Positions 10,928 through 23,178 of a stretch of DNA of 64,000 nucleotides are shown here, piece after piece (position 1 is the stretch's first letter; every line of letters begins with the position of its first letter). The DNA is from Diprion similis (Eukaryota > Arthropoda > Insecta > Hymenoptera > Diprionidae), in assembly GCF_021155765.1 (NCBI RefSeq), contig NC_060108.1, positions 13,913,025-13,977,024 of the forward strand, in the 5' to 3' direction. A program made the translations under genes and the position numbers. The notes under the pieces were generated by a model. The model was given only the letters and a program-made list of their open reading frames with translations. It made no database searches and was not told where the DNA came from.

Positions 10928-13644
10928 GGCGGTGAATCCTTGCTAGGAAAAAACTAAACTCGTCCTGAAATGCAGTCTCTACGAGGTAGAAACAAGAAAT
11001 GCGTCCGTGTGTGTTGCGTTCGAGTCGCCAACCCTAGACAGCTTAACGCTTGAGTCACTTGAACTCTGAGGTTGATTTTAAAGTCAATCAATAATTGCTT
11101 GAAAACTAACTGTTTGTTCATCCACAATCTCTTCATATCGCTATTGCAGTTGAAACATCATGTTCACCAATTGTATGTCCGAAGTCCAATAAAAAATGTT
11201 ATTTTTTCTTCAAAATTTTCACACGGGCATATGTGGGTATATTAAAACACAAATTTCTGCCTTACCTAGGTGATTTATCAGCTTAATGTTTTCTGAAAGT
11301 AAGGACGCTGTTAGTTGAAGGAATAAAAAGTCGTTAGGTACATTACACTCGAGCTGGTGTAACGATCGCAAGTCATTATAATTGTGGCATAATAATAAAT
11401 ATTAGAAATATTCTTGAGCCCGTTGTAGAAAAAGGGCTCAAAAAGGAGAGATAGATAGTTAGAGCCAATCTGTGCAGCAACTTATAGCCCTGTACGTAAG
11501 TACAGACTTGAACCTAGTCATAAAAACAGTTACGTACATCGACATCTCGATTGCCCAACATTTTCAGTCAAGACTGTCTAGGAAGTACCTACGAAGGCTA
11601 AAAAGCTGAGTAAAAGGTCTCGGAGGTTAGTGACTTGCGCCGAGTACACAGGGTACACGTTGCCCAATATTATTATCCCGTGCTCGTCTCATGGAGATTA
11701 GATTCATGTTGGCAGCGCATCGCAGGCAATACGTGTAGAGGTATCTGCAAGTTAGATCGCAGTTTGCAAACTTTCGTCGAAACTGGAGTCGTAACTGAAT
11801 TATTTTTACTGGCAGTTAGTAATTAGAATGGCGTGAAATCATGCTTGTTAATTGGAGAGTGTGAAGATAGTCAGACGCTTCGGTATGCGAAATGAAAATT
11901 TCATTTCGTTGTCAGATCAAAACATTTGACTCTGAATAATTATTTCTTCACCAAACCATTTCTCATTCTGAGACTTAATTTTAAAATGTGTAACGCAGAA
12001 AATGTATGGTTCGATGTTAGTAGGCCCATTATAAGCACTGCCATTTACGCTTACAGGTTTCGGCACGGGAACCTTGATATGTAACGAATATGGAGCTGGT
12101 AGAACTAGGAAACATGATATGCAGGCTTGTTTTGGTCCCACGCGTACAGCCGGGTAACAACAGTGAAAAGAAGCGTGGGCAATGCACTGCGGCGATGAGA
12201 TGTGCTAGTAGGAGAGAAAGACAAAGGATCAGGGTGAAGAGACGGAAATGGAATGAGTGACAGACGGGAGCGGGGGGAGGTTACCTTAGTGATTTCCGAT
12301 GGTCGTTCACCCTTCGAGACCTTGGACTTCCATTTAATTCCAGGAGTTCTTTGCCTCGCGTTCTTTTCTCCGCCAGTTTCTATCCTGACGTTCGATCCAG
12401 TACATGTATAGGTATATAGTCATCGAATCGGGTGATCGCGTTCAATTAGAAAAGCCTTGTTTTGCGCAATACAAATATAAGTAGAAATGTTAAAGTCAAG
12501 CGAAATATGGTAACGAGACGGAGAGCGACTAACTATAAGTGCCAGCCACCCGTAGTCCAAAAAACTGTAACGAATACGACGGCAAATACTTTGCTATGCA
12601 AGGTACATCGCCAGTGGAAATTGTAGAAACTGACTCGTTCCTGGTGAAGGGTCCAGCTGCAGTCCTCCGGATGTTAGGGCGTGCCTGCCCAGTCCACAAA
12701 AATAAGCAAGAGGACAGATACAGCCTCGACTTCGTGCGTAGTTTACTTGCCGTGGAATGCGGCGATACTTGAACAAGTGCGAATGATATTGTTTAGCATC
12801 TTGCTACAGGTAAGCAAGTATCCTTGCGTAGGTTGGCGATCGTTGTTACTTCGATTCGCGAAAGCATCCGGCTCACTGAAACGGCTTGGACCGATTCAAG
12901 GTCTTCAAGATGCGGATATACGAGGTCGTGGTGGTCAATTGTTCTTCTGACCAATACCTATATCTTCCAGTGTCTCGATTTTTACAGACATTCCAGTAGT
13001 TTATGAGCACGCTGGTTTTACACTTTACTCAATTTATTTTCCCTTATTCTTATCCTCAATAGCAATCGGTACAAGAGCAGGATACATGCATACAGGGAGT
13101 GAAGACGTGGAGATATATATACAAGTGATATGCATGTACGCGTGTACACATACAACAAAGATTGAGGTACTATCGACATGATACGATTTATTTTTCCATG
13201 AGTTGCAAAAAGTTATTATTATAACCATGCGATACAAAACTGGTCAAGTTTAATTATCAATGTAATTGAATACCTAGATTTAGAAATTTCGATACGGTCA
13301 GGTTTCCAAACTTATGAATATAATGAATCAACTGTTTATAATTAGGCGTTGCTTAGGTGGGCCTCTTTCACGTATTACATTAAGACTGCCGACCTTGCAG
13401 CGTCCAATAATCGACATTGCCATTCGAGGTGCGCCGTGTTAGGTACTTAAAAACAAGTAACTTAACATACTGCAGCCTCGTCACGAATGTCGATAGAACA
13501 ACAATAGTTGAAATGGTTCAAGCTGCATGTTCAGTGCTAAACACACGCTAGAGCATCTCAATAACACTTATACCGATGCATCCTCGCAGCTCTAGCTCAC
13601 AGCTCCAGACCATCGTATCGCAGCAGTCGTCGGGGTCAAGATGA
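10928..13644. other. Intergenic region without recognised genes
   Basis: About 2.7 kb. The open frames on both strands are short, overlapping and of chance composition. No repeat, RNA gene or conserved domain was recognised. Confidence 0.5.
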
Positions 13645-14357
13645 TTACCAAACGCTGACCGCGGGGTGAGCGTAAGCCGAGTAAGCCAGTGCCGGGGCTG
13701 CGGCCAAGGTGTGGACGACCGGAGCTGCGTGGTGGACGACGCTGTGTCCGTAGCTGGAGACGGACTTCTCAGAAATGAGGGCCGAGTGTGGGGCGACGGG
13801 AACGGCGGCGGCGTATCTGACTGCGGGGACAGCGGCGGCGTACGAAAGGACAGGTGCTGTTCCATGGACCACCGAGTTTCCGTGGGACTCGATCGTCTTT
13901 TCGGAGACGAGGTGAGCCTGGGGCACGGCGTGGACGGCGTGGACGGCGTGGACGGCGGGGACGGCGGGGACGGCGGCTACCAAGGGGGCGGCTGCGGCGT
14001 ATGCGACGGCAGGTACCGCGGCATGAACCACCGGTGCGGAGCTGTGCACCACCGTGTTTCCATGAGACTCCACCGTCTTCTCGGAGACGAGACTACCGAC
14101 GACTGCCGGACTGACGACCAGCGCGTGGTGAGCACTCGGCCTGGCGAAGGCGACGGCTACGAAAGCGGACAAGACGACCTGCGAGGAAGGGAGAAGTGAA
14201 TTAGAGATTAGAGGTACGGAGGGGAGGCTTTAGGTGCAACTTGGAGTATTAAATGTGAGAAATTCACCGAGCAGAGTGAGCTCTAGTTTCTCTGTATAAT
14301 GTGTGATAAATGAGGATGCGGGAAAAAGAGGGGACGAACACTTACCAGCTTGAACAT
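13645..14357 (-). CDS. Retinin-like / CPLCA-type cuticular protein, 181 residues
   Basis: Exon 1 is 14357-14346 (Met-Phe-Lys-Leu) and exon 2 is 14178-13645. The signal peptide is MFKLVVLSAFVAVAFA. The mature protein carries three copies of a motif, SEKTVESHGNTVVH, SEKTIESHGNSVVH and SEKSVSSYGHSVVH, each followed by an Ala/Val/Pro-rich stretch with AP-V-H/Y patterns. This resembles the retinin-like repeat of low-complexity CPLCA cuticular proteins (family memory, not a search). Between the first two copies is a PAVHAVHAVHAV microsatellite-like run, encoded by a GC-rich minisatellite at about 13923-13976. Extracellular cuticle or corneal-lens-type matrix is the expected location. Confidence 0.75.
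13923..13976. repeat. GC-rich coding minisatellite inside the retinin-like gene
   Basis: Near-perfect 9-12-base repeats of the GCGTGGACG type encode repeated Ala-Val-His and Ala-Val-Pro on the minus strand. Length variation between individuals is likely (inference). Confidence 0.7.
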
Positions 14358-14432
14358 GTTGATTTGGATTTGTTTGGGCGTTTGGTTTAAGTTTAACCTG
14401 AGACTGATCTGCTCCGTAGAGCTCTCGCGACG

Positions 14433-14440
14433 TTTATATA
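14433..14440 (-). promoter_or_regulatory. TATA box of the retinin-like gene
   Basis: Minus-strand TATATAAA, with an insect-initiator-like ATCAGTCT about 30-35 bases downstream (14401-14408) and the ATG at 14357. Confidence 0.7.
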
Positions 14441-14444
14441 GGAG

Positions 14445-16577
14445 CGCGTCGTCGTCCGGGACCGAGACCTTCGACGACGAGTTCGCCAACTCGGGCTGGG
14501 TTTACACGCCGTACATTATCGCTTGCCGCCTTCTAACCGCGGGCACCTCTTTCTTCCTAGGTGATATAAGGCACCTAGGAAGCAGTCGCCGATTATCTAT
14601 GATTCTTGGTATTCGGCGTGCACCTGTGACGTCAAATATTTATTTATACCACAGTCCCTCCGGCTGTCGCTGAAAGCATATAAGAATTAATTAATAGACG
14701 GTAACTTGTAACGAATTGATTAATTCGTAGCGTCGAAGATTGTTGATTGAAGCAAAAATTTTATTAAGGCATGTGTAGTAGAATAATTTACAAATAATCG
14801 TATCATGAATCTTCTTTAATTCGAAATATTCAATGTCCTTTGGAATTGAATAATTCTGCCCCGTTTCTGCCGCAATGATGCAGCTTATCGAGTTTCTACA
14901 TATAATTGCATCCGAAGGTATTCCGCGAGTCAATGCACCTGTACTAAATTTAAAATTTACCTGTGATAAAATTTGAAAAATTAAATTCAATGATGCTGTT
15001 TCGAGTACGATACAGTTTTTTAATAGCTATCAAGAAATTGCTAGACACTGATTCAAGCGTGACGTTGACCCGCATGTTGTATTGTTCGTTTATAGGTATG
15101 TAGAGGCTGCGATCCCTCGCGTTGATAAAATCTCAACAGAGATTATTGTACGTGAGATAGCAGATTGGTTCAGACAATCAGCTGTTTGCTCACGATCGGG
15201 CGTAATTCGAGCTCCGCGTTGTAGCGTCAGGATCGTGATTTTTTTTCTTATGTATAACAGTATCCTTTACAATATATTATTGAAATTTTTATCCGCATCG
15301 TTGCGCGTTCGACGAAAGTACGAGTTACGTAAAATACAGTCACTGTTACGCCAGCTATATTTCTAAAATTCTCCAACTACCCACAGTGCATTGGGCAATG
15401 CGGATGAAAGCTGGTCACATTTCCTCGAACGTTACGATTAAATCGTCGCTTTAACTCGGCCCTACGACCTGTCAGGTTCTTAAGGTTCACGTAGTTAGGA
15501 ATTTAGATCGGTATACTCACTTCCGTACATGAATACGGATGTGCTTTGTAAATATATAAACAAACCATAAAGTATTAGACTTTAGTCATTCAAAAAATAA
15601 GTTCTAAACTTTTATTTATCATTTTCGGTTGGCTAAGATCCAAAGAAATACAATTTAGGAAAACGAGCGCACTTTGTAAGCTTGTAATTTCACACCTCCG
15701 TTGAACTGAACCTCAGATATTATCTCACCTTCCTAATTAATTAATGTATGGCATATTTATTATTAGCAAATTCGTGAGCATACGAATACGATACTTGTTG
15801 ATTACGTTGCCATTCTCATTAAGCGATTTGCAGCTCAGATAAGGCACCTTTTCAAACACGCAGCGTGGAGGGGTGGTGAGGGGGGAGGGGGGGGGGGGTT
15901 AATGGTATAATATACGCACTGATACGCAATAATAATTTCCGTACGTTCGTAATTATTTGAATTCTTGCGTCATATGTGGCTCAAGGTGTTTACTAAAATC
16001 TAGCGTGCAACACATAAGACTTTCCTAAAATCGCGGAAAACTGGACACAAAAGTTGAAAGGCTTGATTAAAGTATTTCAAAGTTCTACAGGAACACGTAG
16101 AGAAGCGATTTTTCAGAAATTCAACCTTTTTACAAGATTTACGCGACGGTATGCTTGAGCACAAGTATTTGTGAACAATGAATTTCTGGACTATCATTTT
16201 AAGCGCCCGTTAAATTTGCATACGAGATAAAGTTTCCAACATCCGCATAATGAATCACGAATCACGGTCATTGATTTCATTTTATGCCGGTATATTAATA
16301 AAAACAGTAAATCACATTTCAATCGCATGAAATTAATTTCGATTGTCATTCAGCCCCATCAGCATGGGTGGAAGGTGTAAGATAATTGACAAGAAGAAAC
16401 CCGTCTGCAAAAGTGAAATAGTCGGAATGATTGAACAAACTGGTGCTCTTGGTATGGTGGCAGTAAATCGACACACCAGACTGTCCTTGAAGTGCGATCT
16501 AAGGTCCGGGAGCAAGTCAAGGTCTTCGAAGAATGTGTTTCTTTTTGTTTACTGGATACGTTTTTATTTCCTGGTCA
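14445..16577. other. Intergenic region
   Basis: About 2.1 kb of AT-rich sequence with no supported gene. The only distinctive item is the G-rich tract near 15.88 kb, listed separately. Confidence 0.5.
15866..15898 (+). repeat. G-rich tract
   Basis: A 33-base run of almost only G with isolated T and A, ending in twelve consecutive G. It could form a G-quadruplex, or be a simple polymorphic tract. Confidence 0.7.
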
Positions 16578-17264
16578 TCGAATTTTCATAATGTTGTAAA
16601 ATTCCGGCTAGTGTAAAAATAGTGAGGGCTTAACGTGTACTTCAATTTTTGATCAGTTTTATTAAAGGGATCTCCAACCTCCATTTCTAGCTATATGAAG
16701 TATCAGTGTCACATATTTGAAAGAAACTATCAAAAATCAGTTTGATCGGGGCTGACTTTTTTAAAAATTATGTATGCTTTTCATCACAATGTTCAACTCT
16801 GGCGATAGCGTCAAATTGTGTGTATAGTGAATGTCACGTACATTTTAGATTTGTAATCTTCCCCTGAAAAAAGATATTTTAGAGTGAAAAGTTTTTTTTC
16901 CCTTTTTTGTAAAACATACATCAAACATGCTAAAAATCGATATAAAAATCTGAACAATTTCTACGTGTTCTAAATTTTATTTCAAATAAACAGTCGTATG
17001 GCTTTAAGATATTTCGTTTTATTCGTTGCAAATAGAATTAAAAAGGGTTGAGACAATTGTGCAATTTCTAATTTTTTGATAGTTCAATTCTATGCAAAAA
17101 ATATCACCTAGATCAAATCTTTCAAATATGTGACCCTCTTACTTCATATAGCTTTAACTGAAGGTTGGGGACTGCCTTAATCAAACTGATCGAAAATTGG
17201 CGTACACATTAAGCCCTCATTATTTTTACACGAACCGAAATTGTACAACATTATGAACATTCGA
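16578..17264. mobile_element. Foldback (MITE-like) element, about 687 bp
   Basis: The left arm, about 16578-16740, is the diverged reverse complement of about 17069-17264. The arms share TCGAAT-TTCATAATGTTGTA at the outer ends, then GTGTAAAAATA-TGAGGGCTTAA, GCTATATGAAGTA and TCACATATTTGAAAG further in. The right arm has an extra ~30-base stretch. The interior is AT-rich with no open reading frame. Long inverted arms without coding capacity fit a non-autonomous DNA transposon. No convincing target-site duplication is visible, so the superfamily is unknown. The arm divergence suggests an old insertion. Confidence 0.7.
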
Positions 17265-17798
17265 CAATCGAGAAATAATATAAAGCAGCAAAGTGTACAA
17301 GATGGGTAAAAAGTAAAAAAATAAATAAGTATACCATCTGTGAAGTTGGCTCAGCGATCAATCGTGGTATATTCTTAACTGTTGACATATAGCTTATCTA
17401 TGATCTATGAGCAAAGTGTTTGTCTTTCAAGAATAAGCACCAGCTTTAGAACAGATATTAGAACTCTCAGCATCTTCGACCGACGACAGCCAGACCCAAA
17501 CGTGACTTTTGTCTCTGGATAGAGAAAGTCCCTCAAAGTACGTTCCAAATCCAGCTGAACAACATTAGAATAACATTGTGCGTCGCAGCTTAGAAAATTT
17601 GTCTTAGTCTCTAAGTCGTATGCTGAATAACCTCAGAGAGTAATTTTGCATCTCCGAGTGAGGAGAATAACAAAACAAATCCCCAAGAACGAACCTGGGT
17701 CTAAGGAAAGATTCTTATTATACGAAACAGGTGAAATAAGGTAACCCATATACACAAGGATATTGTTCATATTGCTCATTCGTTTTTGCAAAAATGTA
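17265..17798. other. Intergenic region
   Basis: About 530 bases of AT-rich sequence with no gene or repeat recognised. Confidence 0.5.
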
Positions 17799-17804
17799 TT
17801 TATT
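17799..17804 (-). terminator. Poly(A) signal of the single-exon cuticle-type gene
   Basis: Minus-strand AATAAA about 80 bases after the stop at 17883. Confidence 0.6.
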
Positions 17805-17882
17805 GATCATCAGATGATTTGGCTACATCGCCGATTGGTCTTTCCACTCGTACAAATTACATTCTCACTTTCGTCCAGGTCT

Positions 17883-18215
17883 TCAATGGATGTAGGCTGC
17901 TCCGTACCCGGCGTAGGCCAGGGGGGCGGATTGGACGTAGGCGGGGGCGGCGTAGGCTGCGACCGGAGAGTGAGCGTAGCCGATGGGGGCGGCCTTCACG
18001 TAAGCGGCTGGAGCAGCGGCCACGATGGGGTGAGAATAGGCAATGGGGGCTGGGGCGGCGGCGATGATCGGGCTCTTCACGGATACCTTATAGGTGTTGG
18101 CGTAGCTGGTGGCGACGGGTACTGAGTGAGGGATGGCGTAGGGGGCGGCCAGAAGGCCTCCAGGAGCGGCAGAAGCGACGGCCACGAGGGCGGCGAGGAC
18201 GACGAACTTGAACAT
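17883..18215 (-). CDS. Single-exon cuticle-type secreted protein, 110 residues
   Basis: The signal peptide MFKFVVLAALVAVASA runs straight into an Ala/Pro/Tyr-rich body with no intron, unlike its neighbours. It contains VATSYANTYKVSVKSPIIAA, whose VATSYANTYKVS core also occurs in the three-exon gene at 23.2-24.8 kb. Repeats of AAPAxIAY/APxAYV type follow, ending in YAGYGAAYIH. There is no Rebers-Riddiford domain. An extracellular structural (cuticle) role is inferred from composition, secretion signal and cluster context. Confidence 0.78.
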   Translation of the reverse strand: MFKFVVLAALVAVASAAPGGLLAAPYAIPHSVPVATSYANTYKVSVKSPIIAAAPAPIAYSHPIVAAAPAAYVKAAPIGYAHSPVAAYAAPAYVQSAPLAYAGYGAAYIH

Positions 18216-18304
18216 CTTGGCGAAGAGAGTGGATGTCGGTTTCGACTTGGAGTATTTAGTATCGACGCTGTGGATCGAGTGCCTTCTCGTTCAAATTCAC
18301 GGAG

Positions 18305-18312
18305 CTTTTATA
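18305..18312 (-). promoter_or_regulatory. TATA box of the single-exon cuticle-type gene
   Basis: Minus-strand TATAAAAG, 90 bases upstream of the ATG at 18215. Confidence 0.7.
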
Positions 18313-18319
18313 CCGGCGA

Positions 18320-21300
18320 GAGAAGGCTTTTCGCCGCCCCTCCTGCGCCTCTTGGTCTTCGCTCGATTGGTGCTGAACGCACCCGAGGTGAACCTTTAAG
18401 TCCTGGAACAGCTTTGAACTCGATGTACGTACCTACGCAGCAGAGCCAAGGCTTTTCAGCCCGGTTTCATTGTTCGACCGCGCCACGAATGGCAATAAGG
18501 AAGTCAAAGAACGCGAACTTACGAGCGAAAAGGGACGAGAGGGAGAGGCAGGGCTCGTCGACGATGCAATTAGCAGTGTGACTCCCTGCGTCGACGCATC
18601 TGACCTTTGTTAAGGGTGTATGAATAGGTATAAAAGTGAGCCTGAAGCATCGGTTGAAATATAGCTATGAACATGGCTTGTGACAATTAATTGACGCATT
18701 TTTGATTATCGCCTAATTTCGTTCGGCGAATCAGCCTCAAAGAGAGCGTTTGCCGATGTGCCTGCATCGGTTGAGTGATCTTCGTTCACCTTCGGTAGGT
18801 AAATTCCCAAATAAAAGATCACTCTGTTTAGTAGACTGATTTTGGAACTTGCAAAAGCAGCAATTTATCTTCTACACACAGAACGCCAAATTCTGTTGCA
18901 TCACTGAAATCCGTGGATATCTGGGCATTGAAACGCGTTCACCTATACGAGCCGACGAGGAGCATGGTTGAGTAACTTGGGCTGCGTAATCGGGTTGTTA
19001 ATTTCTGGTTGAAGCGTTCGGAACAATAACTCGTCCGTAACGGTGTTGACTACTATCTTTGAGCTTATACACTGTACACTGTACGAGGCTGTCAATTGGG
19101 GGTCGACGTGGCTCAATCTTGGGAAAGCGCATGTCGTACAATGCAGGATTATGTAGAGTATATGCCTATGTAACGCATGTGTATCGTTAATCAGCTGCCG
19201 TGCGTGAGGTGAGACTGCGCTCTCTATTTTCTCCTTGATGTTTCAGCCATCCTTGAATTTTTGTGAAAACTGATTTTTGCTTCTACTTTTTTGTCTATTT
19301 TATTTTTTTACGTAAGGACGTCGCTGGCATGCATCGCAACTTGATTCTACATGATGTACAACAACAATTGATGACACGTATAATTCGGTGACGGGATTTG
19401 TTTCTTGTACTCTATGTGTTACTGTGCGTTGAGAGTGTCGTTGCGCGTTGTCACTCCGCACGTGCGATGAATTATATGCTCAAAGATTGCGCGATTTCAA
19501 TGTGAACGATTTCAACGATTATCGGAAGACAGGGAATGTGCTAATGGCACATTTTATGCGATTACCTGACCGGGAGTAAAGAAATTTCTCCTTTATATAT
19601 TATTATTCACTTCGCGATCATCGAGGTACCTGATCATATTTTGAATAATGAACTTTTTCATATTACCGAATGAAATTAGGAAAAAAATTCGTTTGACAAG
19701 TGGTTCCCGGCATCATCATTTTTTTTAGAATGATGACAGTAAATGAAAAATAATTTTTCATTCTGAAAATTCTATCGATTATATTTCGTGGTAAAAACTT
19801 ACTTTGGTAACAATTGATTACGAATCATAACTGTAGTTTTTCATCATCATCAAAATCTGTGGATTCGATATCACTGATTATAAAGAATAGATTGTAATGA
19901 ATAAAAATTTTAAAATGCGATTGACGACGGGCTTACCGGAAATGCGACCGATACACTGAGACTGATAAGGTAAAGACTATACTCTGGACGAAGGTCATAC
20001 CTACTTCGACTATCTCAAAGTGAATGTGAAGCCCTCCACGGTACATGTATACCTACTACATCAACGGCAACACCTGCTTGCATGTAAATCAGCGAACAGT
20101 TCTGTTTTTGAATCGTTACAGTGGTTGATGATAATTTATTGAAAGTGGGTAAACACATCAGAGCAAAAAAATACAAAAAAAAACAAATTGATAAATAAGA
20201 AACATAAATATAATGACAATCTCCTATCTGGCGAACGATGTATGTAATGTTTTGAAGCCCCAATCGCCTTGAGTAAACGCGTCGTATAATTGACTCGGTG
20301 ATTCTGTATGTATGTATATATATATTTATATATAAGCACTGTACATACCCGCATTAACTTTACGCAGACCGTGTAGATCAAGAAACGAGATCAAAACTTG
20401 GCCACCTTGGCTTTGCCCGCGAGTCAATGTGCCAATTCACGCAGGCACACACGCCCAGTCTGCACTTAAGTCTACCGTAAATACAGAGCGGTAAGCAGAC
20501 TCGGACCTCGTCTATGGTTGGATAATTAGAATTTCAACACGGCTCATCTGCTTTTCCTTTTTGCGTCCTTTATCGTTAGACCTCAAACCATGAAGCAACG
20601 ATTTGATGTCTTCGGTTGAATTGATATGAGAATCCAAGTTCTGTAAACTTAGAAAGAAGTTTAATAATTGTTTCTTTTCACTCGTTGATATTCATGCTAC
20701 GAATTTTTCTGACCGTTACCTTTGTATTATTGTAACGTTTTTTTAGTAACGCGGAACTTTTTGAGGTCAGATAAATACGCAACTCATTTCTGGTACCACG
20801 ATTTTTATCATCGTATACAAGACTCGAATTTGCACGTTCATACGACAGCTTGACACACTGAATGTCCATTATCGGTATGTATCTCATTTCTCTTACTCCT
20901 GTAGCTAATAAAAGTATGTCTCCAAAATACCTATCCGAAGTTACAGATCCAAGCAACTTGTAAATGTGATTTTACGATCATGGCTAGTAGCCAAAATTTC
21001 TACTGAAAAATTAGATTAATATTCAAGGAAGGGAATAAGTTAAATATTTTTCGACTAAAAACTTAGGTTTGGGTTAAAAAATTACCAAACAAGGCTATCG
21101 AAAAATGATTCCGCTTTTGGTTATTTCTTCATTACTTTTGATCTTAAAAAATCACATGATTTCTCATCTTTGGTGATAATTTGGACTCAAGGTGTTGATG
21201 CCGAAGAGTGAATACAGAGGATTTTGTTTTATCTTGGTTGAGGTTTTCTTTGCTCGTTAATCTATTCCACATGTTTTTCGGTGTTCGTGTCAAGTCTTAT

Positions 21301-23012
21301 TATAGTAAGTATAGTAACCGTACAGTAATCAAACTTATATCTCACTCGTGTTTATAATGTTTATTTCAGTACCATGTATCAGAGTTATACAAGATAATGA
21401 GTATTATTATACATATAGATGAAAACAATGTAATTCGTCTAAAAATTTACCTAGATAAGACAAGAGACAGTTTCTCGTGCATTAATGTCTGTGAAAGACA
21501 AGACAATCCTTATTTTCATCTACATAAAATAGAAGTTAATAAAAATAAGATATTCTTAATATGATGAGAAACACAGAATCTTAGATTCCACAAAATAGTA
21601 AAAAATTTTTGCTGCTGCAAATAACGTAAGACTTGGTGGAATCAACTAAATAACGCACGTATTTTGTAGTCAAGTCTAGTCCGAGCAACAAAATACTCCG
21701 ATCATTTTTCTCAAGATTACGAAAAGTTTCTTCAAGAAAGAATTTTTTTTATTGAATTATGTATTTCTACAAAATTATATCTGAGTCCTAATTCAGCATA
21801 AGTAATTAAACTCATTTTTATCGTACAAAAGATGATGATCAACAACAGATTTATCTTGATAAAGATGAAGGATGAAATTTACTCGCACGTTATCTTTAAA
21901 TGGTAGAAGATCACGTTAATTCACATGAGATTATTGACTTGGATGACATTATCTAGATAATTTCCAACATTGCACATCTATTGTATTATATGTACACGGA
22001 GTAGGTAGTATTCACAATAATAAACATATTGTTTCAAATAGACGGATATATGGATCGTGGGCTACAGCTGTCACCGGGTAGGCGTGAAATTGACTGATCA
22101 TTGTAAAGAAACGTTGTATAAATTTCATAAGTGTGAATGTGCACGTCCGTGTAATAGCGAGATGATGTAAAAAACTGAATGATTCGCGGTAAACAGGATC
22201 GAACGCCGTCCAGCTGTCCCTTGATTACTATTATCCGGTTCACCTCTTTCGCGAAAATGTCCTTGAGTGTCGAATCCAGGTGGAGCCAAAGCCTTATAGG
22301 TATAACTTTTAATCGTCTATAGATCAGCAGATAAAAACGGAAACAGAACCGATCGCAAGTCGAAGCGTAAGTTTTTCCTTCTTTTTTTCCATTACCGCTG
22401 GTCTGGCATCAATGCCATGAATCACAGCCCAGGTGAGTGGCCATTGCATGATATGCATGTATGGCACCGATTCGAACTAATAACCTATCGACTTATCTTC
22501 TCAGAGATTGCCGTATTCTCGCTCACCTCCACAATAAACACGAACGGGTTACTCTGAGTGCAGGTCGGAGATAGCCACACCTTTGGTACTTGGCTCTTAT
22601 ATGCATACACATGCTCAACTTTTGCCAACGCGAACTGGCTCTGATCGAAAACGAGATTTACGAGGGCCTGCAACGCATGCAGTCTTTTGACAGCATGCAG
22701 TCCAATCGTCCGATCTGTAATGCTAAAGGCTTACCAATTCACTTTCGTAATTATCGCGAGCTTAACAGTGCTCTTAAACCGACAGTCTGACCCTCGTATC
22801 TGTCATCAGTTCCGGTAAATCAAGATCACCGATCCGGCGCAGACTCTAAGAAGCCTAACTTAATTTTTAATTGAATTTTTAATATTCCGCAGAAGACATG
22901 GATCAATCAGGCCCAAACATCTGATATTTGTTCACTTCCGGTGGGGTACTTAAGATAACTAATGAATCATTGAGAAATCAGAGACAGCCTATTACGTTAA
23001 AGAAATTTGCAT
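18320..23012. other. Long intergenic region without recognised genes
   Basis: About 4.7 kb, mostly AT-rich. All open frames are short and unremarkable. A TATG/TA-rich simple repeat lies near 20306-20334. No RNA gene or transposon ends were recognised. Confidence 0.5.
20306..20334 (+). repeat. TATG/TA simple repeat
   Basis: TATG units merge into a TA-dinucleotide run. Confidence 0.7.
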
Positions 23013-23018
23013 TTTATT
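23013..23018 (-). terminator. Candidate poly(A) signal of the 135-residue cuticle-type gene
   Basis: Minus-strand AATAAA about 160 bases after the stop at 23179. Confidence 0.45.
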
Positions 23019-23178
23019 TCACATTACATCGGATGGTCATTAATTTCGTTTACTTTGGATTTCATCGCGGTTGTCGCAGGTGTCATGTCGTTCTGTTAAT
23101 TACACGTATGTGCAGGACGACTAGCGTATATAACTATATACAATTCATGCATAGGTTGAGCGATCCGTTATTAATGAC

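Noticed and set aside
13666-14199. 177-codon plus-strand frame, Gly/Asp/Arg-rich
   Set aside because: Antisense shadow of the GC-rich retinin-like gene. Similar shadows lie opposite the 17.9-, 35.6- and 38.5-kb genes and were left out.
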